Of a DNA stretch of 5,544 bases, positions 1-5,045 are shown one piece after another (position 1 is the stretch's first letter; the number at the start of each line of letters is the position of its first letter). Under the pieces are notes generated by a model. That model saw only the letters and a program-made list of their open reading frames with translations, made no database searches and was not told the DNA's origin. The stretch spans positions 1 through 5,544 of the forward strand of contig CALZEZ010000111.1 of assembly GCA_945643825.1 (NCBI GenBank), given 5' to 3'. The position numbers and the translations under genes were made by a program. This stretch comes from an uncultured Lachnospiraceae bacterium (GTDB lineage Bacteria; Bacillota; Clostridia; Lachnospirales; Lachnospiraceae).

Positions 1-1516
1 CCGGAAGCACCTCGGCCTGTGCGCTCCAGTCTTCGGCAGCTGCAAAGTGATCTGCAATCTCGACTAACGCTTGATCTGTGTCGTTTTCCTCTACAGGCTC
101 TTCCACCACCGTCTCAGGTTTCGTCTCTGTCTCCGTGGTGGTCGTCTCGGTCTGCGCTTTCATATCATCTCCGTCAGTACGATCCTTGTCCTTGCCGCCA
201 AGCACAAGAACCAGAACCACCACTATTACGATGACAAAGACTGCCACGCCGCCGATAATGCCAAGGATCAGAGGTGCCTTACTCTTCTTTGCAGATGTCT
301 GCTGACCGTAGCCCGGCATCATGGCCGGCTGGCCATTATTCGGAAGCGGCATCGTCTGGCCGTTGTTCGGAAGTGGCATCGTCTGGCCGTTGTTCGGCAT
401 CTGCATGGTCTGACCGTTATTCAAAAGCGGCATCGTCACGGAGTCATCATCGCTGTAGGCGTCAACCGACACCTGGTTTACCATCGGCATCGTCCGCTCC
501 ATCGTTCCCATCACCGGAACCGTCTGCCCTCTCACGATATTGCCCATCGGAACATAGTTCGAGTAGAGCGCGGTATGAAGCGCATTCATATTCTGAATCC
601 GGTTCTCGGCATAAACCGCCATACCCTGCAGCAGCGTTGCTTCGATGGCAGGCGGAATCATCACGCCATACATGGAGGGTGCCTTCAGGATATCCTGACG
701 CATTCTCTCATTGGCCTCCACGGGCGTCTCGCCGGTCAGACATTTATAGAAGGTCGCACAAAGTGCATAGACATCGGACCAGGGTCCCTGATTCCCGTTC
801 TTGCGATACTGTTCCTCGGGTGCATAGCCGGGCTTTAATACCATGGATTTCTCGCTGGTATCGCCTAACAGCTTCGCTGCACCGAAGTCAAAGAGCTTCA
901 TCGTGCCGTCCTTCAAGCGCATAATGTTATCCGGGCTGATATCGCGATGGATCAAGCCATGATTATGTACCTGTGCAAGTGCAACGACAACAGGCTCCAT
1001 GGCCGGCATAAGCACATCCACAGGGATTTTGCCGCCAAGGCTTGCCATATAATCCTTTAAGGTCATGCCATCGAGGAATTCCTGAACAAAATAGGCCGTG
1101 TTATTCTCGTTGAAGAAGCCTTTGACATCGACAACACCGGGAAGCTCCTTACATTTGACAAGACAGCGCGCCTCATCAAGAAATTCCTCCTGCCATCTGG
1201 CAATGTTCTCCTCATCCTGTCCTGCAAATACCGTCACCTGTGTGGTTGTAGCTGAATCTCTGGCAACATGTCCCGCCGGGAAAAACTCCTTAATCGCAAC
1301 ACGAATCTCCAATGTAAGATCGAGACCGATGTAGGTGATGCCAAAGCCACCCTCACCAAGTACATCTCCAACCAGGTATTTTCCATTTAAAATGGTAAAG
1401 GGCGGAAGCTGATGCTTGAGCTCCTGTCTCTCTGCTACATTTTTGCCACAATGCGGGCAAAACGCTCCTTCCTCTACCTCCCGCATGCAATGCGGACAAA
1501 TCTTATTTAATTCCAT
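1..1516 (-). CDS. Zinc-ribbon, membrane-anchored Ser/Thr protein kinase (C-terminus cut by window edge)
   Basis: Reading the minus strand from the ATG at 1516 gives 505 codons with no stop up to the window edge, so the 3' end is missing. Residues 7-23 form a zinc ribbon (Cys7, Cys10, Cys20, Cys23 in two CPHC knuckles). The kinase domain follows at about 45-320: glycine loop GEGGFG (54-59), ATP-binding Lys76 in VAIKEF, likely helix-C Glu115, catalytic HRDISPDN (190-197), DFG (210-212) and APE (232-234). All core residues are present, so it should be active; the usual Lys two residues after the catalytic Asp is Ser194. A Pro/Asn/Gln/Thr linker with 9-residue repeats (366-397) leads to one membrane segment (about 415-439), then a Thr/Glu-rich stalk and an outer domain that is cut off. 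The kinase thus faces the cytoplasm and the tail faces out. The start overlaps the lipase gene by 14 bases and has a GGGAGGAG site 9 bases upstream. Substrates are unknown; the clustered FHA protein is an obvious candidate partner. Confidence 0.93.
   Translation of the reverse strand, partial: MELNKICPHCMREVEEGAFCPHCGKNVAERQELKHQLPPFTILNGKYLVGDVLGEGGFGITYIGLDLTLEIRVAIKEFFPAGHVARDSATTTQVTVFAGQDEENIARWQEEFLDEARCLVKCKELPGVVDVKGFFNENNTAYFVQEFLDGMTLKDYMASLGGKIPVDVLMPAMEPVVVALAQVHNHGLIHRDISPDNIMRLKDGTMKLFDFGAAKLLGDTSEKSMVLKPGYAPEEQYRKNGNQGPWSDVYALCATFYKCLTGETPVEANERMRQDILKAPSMYGVMIPPAIEATLLQGMAVYAENRIQNMNALHTALYSNYVPMGNIVRGQTVPVMGTMERTMPMVNQVSVDAYSDDDSVTMPLLNNGQTMQMPNNGQTMPLPNNGQTMPLPNNGQPAMMPGYGQQTSAKKSKAPLILGIIGGVAVFVIVIVVVLVLVLGGKDKDRTDGDDMKAQTETTTTETETKPETVVEEPVEENDTDQALVEIADHFAAAEDWSAQAEVLP
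326..421 (-). repeat. 27-base in-frame tandem repeat in kinase linker (NNGQTMPLP, about 3.5 copies)
   Basis: Kinase residues 366-397 read as NNGQTMQMP, NNGQTMPLP, NNGQTMPLP and a partial NNGQP. At DNA level the 27-base units are nearly identical, differing mostly at third positions. Looser copies of the TMP core occur just upstream in the protein (Thr342-Met-Pro-Met and Thr361-Met-Pro-Leu). The repeat keeps the reading frame and lies between the kinase domain and the membrane segment, so it is a flexible cytoplasmic linker whose copy number could vary between strains. Confidence 0.9.
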
Positions 1517-3182
1517 CTGTCCAGTCTCCTCCCTCGTTTGTTAAGTCCTTTGTTATCGGAAACAGAGCTTCTATCTCCTGCTCCTCTTTTTCATACGCTG
1601 TCAGGCAATCCGACATGACAGCAGCTATTTTCGCATAATCCTTCGACAGTCTGGTGATTCTTCCCTTGAGCTGCTTCACCACAAAATCAAGCCCAAACAT
1701 ATTAAAATCAATCGATGCGCGAACCGCATCAATCGAGCCGTTAATATTTTCTACTTCCTGTGCTATCGACTCCATCTGTGCGATTCCCTGCGACAGCACA
1801 CCCGGAAATACCTTGATCTCTCCGACGTTTCCAAAGGATGTATCCTCCACAACGATGTCACCACCATTGTCCTTAATCTTGATGTCATCCATGTAGCCGT
1901 TTAGCTTTCCGATCATCGCTAGAAGATTTTTTGCCTGCTCTCTCGTCAATTCGATTCCATATTCTTCTTTTAGCTTATCTAATACCCAATCAATAACCCA
2001 ATTCGGAATGTGACCGCTCACCCAGTCCACTGCGTCGAATACTTTGTCAAAATATTCGTTGTTCAGGATGTCGTCCACTGTGTTGACGTACTCACAGAAT
2101 TCACCCATACCAAACTTGTTCATGACATTATTGATATGATCCTTAAATTCCGGATGCGCCTGCTCATATTCTATCAGATAGGCAACCAGATGCGCAGCCA
2201 TGTCCTGATTGTCCGGATCCATCAGTATATCAAAGAGTTCTCCATCCATCTCGCCGCCGAATCCGCCCTGCACCAGTGTACCAATCAGCTCAAGCGCTTC
2301 TGCCTTTTCGGATGGGCTAAGACTCCTCAAATAGCTGTTTAAGAACTCGTCCATCGCCTTCATCTCCGCTGACTGTCCGGTCGGCGAAACGTTCATGATG
2401 GGATTTCCGTTCTCATCATACTTAAAAAAGGTATTGGGGCAGTGGGCTTCGAGTACCCCGCCTTCCCCGTAATCATAGCCTTTATAATAGGTAGTATTTC
2501 CCACATCATTCAAAAGCAGATTGACATAGTCGTAATCCACGTTATTGTTCTCGATCTTATGCTGGTTCTGTGCAATCTGATCCTCATACTTCTCCATAAA
2601 CTCATCAGAGAAGCCCTGTCCGTCAAACGAAACACAGCGATCCACGCTATCATCCAGTAAGGTGATGTATTTTGCCTTGTTGCCACCCTTGGAGTGACCT
2701 GTCACGGTGACATAGCTGTCATCGAGTCCCAGCTCCTCATACACCTCCTGATACCAGTCCAGTGCGTTTTGCTGCTGCGGGGTATCTGTCGTGGCTCCAC
2801 CGACGAAATTGTCCTTCCACTCATTCTGTGCCGTCCCGCGAAATGCAACGACTGCCTCTTTGGTATCCGGATTGGTAAATACGGCACTGACACCGCCTCC
2901 ACCGCCGTCCGAGTGATCCACATGCGTGGCTGCCACCGTCATCTTGCAAAGCTCCGGATCATTTTTTATGGCATTGACGAGATCCTTCCAATCCTTTCCC
3001 GTCATATAGGAGCCACACGAGGCATCATCCGGAATGGAATTGACATCCACCATGGACAGAATGCTTTCGATAGACTTGCCTTCACAGTCCTTTATTTTGG
3101 GAAGCGGGGAGTCATCCGCTCCCATATACATGAGATTTTCTAATAACAAAACCTGTTCTGTTGACAGGTAACCATCTGCCAT
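1503..3182 (-). CDS. DUF2974/Mbeg1-like lipase with C-terminal T7SS-type helical domain; candidate reverse-domain secreted toxin
   Basis: This 559-residue protein has no signal peptide or membrane segment. Residues about 80-265 look like an alpha/beta hydrolase of the DUF2974/class-3-lipase type: a FRGT motif (114-117), the nucleophile elbow GHSKGG (162-167, Ser164), then a likely acid Asp226 in LLNDVG and a likely His247 in EAHCPN. Asp187 in SFDGQG is an alternative acid. Residues about 275-455 are mostly helical with no recognised domain. The last 100 residues (about 455-545) form two long predicted helices around a short turn (DFNMFGLDF) and end in YEKEE (530-534), matching the YxxxD/E export motif of T7SS substrates. 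This catalytic-first, export-domain-last order is that of S. aureus TslA, a T7SS-secreted phospholipase. Three WXG proteins and a lipoprotein just upstream fit partner and immunity roles. The start is set by AGGAGG 7 bases upstream. Hydrolase: well supported; phospholipid substrate and secretion: inferred. Confidence 0.88.
   Translation of the reverse strand: MADGYLSTEQVLLLENLMYMGADDSPLPKIKDCEGKSIESILSMVDVNSIPDDASCGSYMTGKDWKDLVNAIKNDPELCKMTVAATHVDHSDGGGGGVSAVFTNPDTKEAVVAFRGTAQNEWKDNFVGGATTDTPQQQNALDWYQEVYEELGLDDSYVTVTGHSKGGNKAKYITLLDDSVDRCVSFDGQGFSDEFMEKYEDQIAQNQHKIENNNVDYDYVNLLLNDVGNTTYYKGYDYGEGGVLEAHCPNTFFKYDENGNPIMNVSPTGQSAEMKAMDEFLNSYLRSLSPSEKAEALELIGTLVQGGFGGEMDGELFDILMDPDNQDMAAHLVAYLIEYEQAHPEFKDHINNVMNKFGMGEFCEYVNTVDDILNNEYFDKVFDAVDWVSGHIPNWVIDWVLDKLKEEYGIELTREQAKNLLAMIGKLNGYMDDIKIKDNGGDIVVEDTSFGNVGEIKVFPGVLSQGIAQMESIAQEVENINGSIDAVRASIDFNMFGLDFVVKQLKGRITRLSKDYAKIAAVMSDCLTAYEKEEQEIEALFPITKDLTNEGGDWTDGIK
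1526..1533 (-). promoter_or_regulatory. Ribosome binding site of the kinase gene, inside the lipase coding end
   Basis: The minus strand reads GGGAGGAG here, 9 bases before the kinase ATG. It lies within the last codons of the lipase gene, so the two genes are probably translationally coupled. It fixes the kinase start at 1516. Confidence 0.8.
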
Positions 3183-3189
3183 CGGACTT

Positions 3190-3195
3190 CCTCCT
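3190..3195 (-). promoter_or_regulatory. Strong ribosome binding site of the lipase gene
   Basis: The minus strand reads AGGAGG within AAGGAGGAAG, 7 bases before the ATG at 3182. It is a near-perfect Shine-Dalgarno and decides the lipase start. It sits in the longest gap between genes (31 bases) in the lipase part of the cluster. Confidence 0.8.
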
Positions 3196-3213
3196 TCGAA
3201 ATGTGCTTATCGA

Positions 3214-3975
3214 CTAATTCCAGGTCTGAAAGGAAGCCAGCTCCCCGGCTTTGTCCCCTTCATACAGGAAATAGGAGCCATAAAGATTGTTCTGTATTAC
3301 AAAATCCTTTAAAGTAACCGCCATTCTCTCCGCCTCGGACACTTCATTCACACGGATATCCGTGCTTCTCGGGAGCTTATCGCCAAGGGCTTTGATCTCT
3401 TCGATGGAAGTCACTGCACTGTGATCTTCGTTACCAAGAAACATTGTCTTTGTTTCAACCGTCTGTCCGAGCAGATCCGAAAGCTGTCCTGAAAGCCAAC
3501 TATCATAGAGTTCCTCTAATGCAACCTTCCAGTAATCCTCAGTCGCACAATATTCTCCATTCGAAAGTTCCTTTACATAAATATGAAAATTACCATTCTC
3601 ATCCGTGTTCTCATAAAAGGAAAATGCCCAGCTTCCATCCGAATCCGCTTTCTCCGAGCAGCTTCGAATCACGAGCTTCTTATCCGGATATTTTTCCTCC
3701 AGATAGGCAACAGCAAAACGAAGTCGTCCCAGCTGCTCCTCCTGGTGTTTATAGAGCTTTCCCTGCGCAATGCGATCCTCCTGCAAATAGGTTTCGCTAA
3801 GTATTCTGATCTCGTCGTCCGTCAGCTCCAGCTGACTGGTTGTCTCGTTCTGATTTGTGTCTTCCATCCGGCTCACTTCCTTCCCTGTCTCTACGTGGTT
3901 TGCTCCATCGGTTCTACCGGTGCAGCCACACAATATCACTGCTGTTGAAATAAGCAGTAGCAATCCTCTTTTCAT
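3214..3975 (-). CDS. Surface lipoprotein, candidate immunity protein for the lipase
   Basis: The ATG at 3975 gives 253 residues opening with a classic lipoprotein signal: MKRG, a hydrophobic stretch (5-15), and the lipobox LCGC with the lipidated cysteine at Cys18. An in-frame ATG at 4008 would add 11 charged residues, spoil the signal peptide and overlap the preceding gene by 29 bases, so it is rejected. After a polar Asn/Thr/Glu linker (about 20-50) come a helical part (about 52-96) and a stretch at about 83-150 with the helix-then-strands pattern of cystatin-like small lipoproteins (AVAYLEEKYPDKK, then alternating strands). The C-terminal third (about 175-253) is a second mixed helix/strand part. 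I recognise no named family with certainty. The gene starts 4 bases after the third WXG gene and precedes the lipase by 31 bases. In the TslA system a lipoprotein (TilA) held on the outer membrane face protects the producer; the same role is inferred here from position and topology. Confidence 0.87.
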   Translation of the reverse strand: MKRGLLLLISTAVILCGCTGRTDGANHVETGKEVSRMEDTNQNETTSQLELTDDEIRILSETYLQEDRIAQGKLYKHQEEQLGRLRFAVAYLEEKYPDKKLVIRSCSEKADSDGSWAFSFYENTDENGNFHIYVKELSNGEYCATEDYWKVALEELYDSWLSGQLSDLLGQTVETKTMFLGNEDHSAVTSIEEIKALGDKLPRSTDIRVNEVSEAERMAVTLKDFVIQNNLYGSYFLYEGDKAGELASFQTWN

Positions 3976-3979
3976 CCGT

Positions 3980-4297
3980 TCAGGACCTCTTTTCTCTTTC
4001 CATTGCAATCTGCAGATTTTTCATCTCGGTGTCATATATTACCTTAGCAATCTTACGAATCGTATCTGCTGTCCTCTTAAGCTTATTGGCTATGCTTATC
4101 GCTTCGTCCTGCAAGCGGTCTGTCTTGACGCACATTGCATCATGTGCATAACCGCTCCAGCCTTTTCCCAGCTCAAGCAGGCATTGATTCGTTTCATCCT
4201 GCGCCAGGGAAAGAAGCTTATTTCCAATGTCTTCTATTTCCTGTGCCCTTCTCAGGGCATTTTGAAAGTTCATCCTAATCTGTGTTTCTGAAGCCAT
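3980..4297 (-). CDS. Small helical WXG-motif protein (third of three), atypical C-terminus
   Basis: The 105-residue product is almost wholly helical, with two predicted long helices joined by a turn carrying Trp47-Ser48-Gly49, the WXG100 hallmark. Such proteins fold as helical hairpins and are exported by, or act as partners for substrates of, the T7SS. Unlike its two upstream neighbours it lacks a clean YxxxD/E export motif: the nearest is YDTEM (88-92), where the acidic residue is one position early. The C-terminal end is strongly basic/charged (MEREKRS). It also has two cysteines (39 and 56) flanking the WXG turn. The start is supported by AAGGAG 7 bases upstream. It starts 14 bases after the second WXG gene and ends 4 bases before the lipoprotein. 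It may be a dedicated chaperone for the lipase's C-terminal domain rather than a signal-bearing export partner; this is inference. Confidence 0.85.
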   Translation of the reverse strand: MASETQIRMNFQNALRRAQEIEDIGNKLLSLAQDETNQCLLELGKGWSGYAHDAMCVKTDRLQDEAISIANKLKRTADTIRKIAKVIYDTEMKNLQIAMEREKRS

Positions 4298-4304
4298 CTG
4301 TCTG

Positions 4305-4310
4305 CTCCTT
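4305..4310 (-). promoter_or_regulatory. Ribosome binding site of the third WXG gene
   Basis: AAGGAG on the minus strand, 7 bases before the ATG at 4297. It overlaps the space between the stop of the second WXG gene and this start. Confidence 0.65.
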
Positions 4311-4311
4311 C

Positions 4312-4656
4312 TTAACTGATCACATCACCCGGAAGACTCACTGCAAAATCTGTGAGGCTCTTCTCCGTCTGTGTATACTGTGCGGAAATGGTGTAAAGAT
4401 TCTCCATGTCACTTTTCAGGTTCTTTATCGCCAGTTCAACTGTGTCTTTCTCACCCGCATAGCAGGCGCGGAACGCATCGCCACCGGTACCCGTCCAGTA
4501 GGCTTGTGTCTTGCTCACCAGACTCTCCAGTTCCGCCAAGTCCGCCTCCAGCGTGTTAATCTCCTGGTAGCCTTTCCCTGCCGTCGCATTCAGTACCGAA
4601 GGGTCAACGAGAAGATTCTCTAACAATCCGGCTCCTATACCAGCACCAATCATCAT
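4312..4656 (-). CDS. WXG100-family protein (second of three), with glycine-rich hydrophobic N-terminus
   Basis: The 114-residue product has two helices with Trp54-Thr55-Gly56 at the turn and YTQTE (94-98), a full YxxxE export motif, near the C-terminus. This is the WXG100 pattern of small T7SS substrates and partner proteins. The N-terminus is unusual: residues 2-16 (MIGAGIGAGLLENLL) are glycine-rich and hydrophobic, pushing the Trp about 10 residues further in than in typical family members. Two ATG codons stand side by side (4656 and 4653); an AGAGG about 9 bases upstream of the first is a modest ribosome site, and no later Met precedes the first helix, so the hydrophobic part belongs to the protein. 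It lies 14 bases after the first WXG gene and 14 before the third. It probably pairs with one of its neighbours or with the lipase C-terminal domain. Confidence 0.87.
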   Translation of the reverse strand: MMIGAGIGAGLLENLLVDPSVLNATAGKGYQEINTLEADLAELESLVSKTQAYWTGTGGDAFRACYAGEKDTVELAIKNLKSDMENLYTISAQYTQTEKSLTDFAVSLPGDVIS

Positions 4657-4670
4657 TTTGCCCTGCCTCT

Positions 4671-4973
4671 CTATAGCTTAATTGATTCAAACTGATCCTT
4701 TAGCTGCTGTTCGGTTTTCTCATACTTCATTCCGGCTTCATTGAGTGCATTGTGCATCGTCAGCAGACGCTGCAACAGCTTCTCCACCGTATTGGTATCC
4801 TTTTTCCCGGCAGCATAAAAGGCCATACTCGCCCGTCCATTCCACATGGTATTCAGCTCATCCAATACCTCGCGGAGTCTTTCGAGATCTTCTTTACATT
4901 TCGTGATCTGTTCACCGATTGCAACATGATCGCCTTTAAGTATCCTGGTCTCCACCTGAAGTTCCCGGTTCAT
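4671..4973 (-). CDS. WXG100-family protein (first of three)
   Basis: The 100-residue product is the most canonical family member here: exactly the usual length, two charged amphipathic helices, Trp44-Asn45-Gly46 in the turn (MWNGRASMAF) and YEKTE (84-88), a perfect YxxxE motif, followed by a short tail. WXG100 proteins are EsxA/EsxB-like helical hairpins that pair with each other or with larger substrates and pass through the EssC motor of the T7SS. The start at 4973 is chosen because AGGAGG lies 8 bases upstream; a TTG at 5015 would add 14 residues but sits inside the hairpin loop and has no ribosome site. It is the first gene after the terminator-like hairpin, so it probably heads the toxin transcription unit. 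Its YEKTE closely resembles the YEKEE of the lipase C-terminus. Confidence 0.92.
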   Translation of the reverse strand: MNRELQVETRILKGDHVAIGEQITKCKEDLERLREVLDELNTMWNGRASMAFYAAGKKDTNTVEKLLQRLLTMHNALNEAGMKYEKTEQQLKDQFESIKL

Positions 4974-4981
4974 CTGACCTT

Positions 4982-4987
4982 CCTCCT
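4982..4987 (-). promoter_or_regulatory. Strong ribosome binding site of the first WXG gene
   Basis: AGGAGG within GAGGAGGAAGG on the minus strand, 8 bases before the ATG at 4973. It decides between this start and the upstream TTG at 5015. Confidence 0.82.
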
Positions 4988-4999
4988 CTATTCGAAAAC

Positions 5000-5025
5000 T
5001 CCCGCCTTCAAGCAAGAGGGCGGGA
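5000..5025 (-). terminator. GC-rich hairpin after the FHA gene, terminator or attenuator
   Basis: Ten base pairs join 5000-5009 to 5016-5025 (one G-T wobble) around a 6-base loop. On the minus strand the stem begins TCCCGCCCTC and is followed directly by GTTTTC. It lies 20 bases after the FHA stop codon, preceded by an A-rich stretch. The T-tract is short (four), so it may only partly stop transcription, letting some read-through into the WXG genes. The distance from the stem to the next ribosome site is about 13 bases, so a stem in the leader RNA could also influence translation. Confidence 0.55.
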
Positions 5026-5045
5026 AGCTTATTATCCTTATTTTT

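Noticed and set aside
326..421. CRISPR array or non-coding repeat
   Set aside because: Units of 27 bases abut without spacers and keep the kinase reading frame; they encode a peptide repeat.
71..924. Long plus-strand open frames (71-838 and 274-924)
   Set aside because: They lie opposite the kinase gene, which has all kinase motifs. Their His/Arg- and Ser-rich products are what antisense reading of this coding sequence gives, and no family is recognisable.
2702..2923. Minus-strand frame of 73 residues inside the lipase gene
   Set aside because: Out-of-frame overlap with the hydrolase domain coding sequence; no motif or ribosome site.
1654..3143. Plus-strand open frames opposite the lipase gene (1654-1896, 2010-2342, 2442-2660, 2694-3143)
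   Set aside because: Antisense shadows of a well-supported minus-strand gene; no ribosome sites or domains seen.
3976..4008. Upstream in-frame ATG start for the lipoprotein
   Set aside because: It would put 11 charged residues before the signal peptide and overlap the WXG gene by 29 bases; the ATG at 3975 gives a normal lipoprotein signal.
3444..4623. Plus-strand frames opposite the lipoprotein and WXG genes (3444-3800, 3583-3948, 3857-4291, 4282-4623, 4371-4559)
   Set aside because: They are antisense to genes with clear signal peptide or WXG motifs and have no recognisable domains.
4974..5015. TTG start for the first WXG gene
   Set aside because: It lies in the loop of the hairpin without a ribosome site, whereas the ATG at 4973 has AGGAGG 8 bases upstream and yields the standard 100-residue length.
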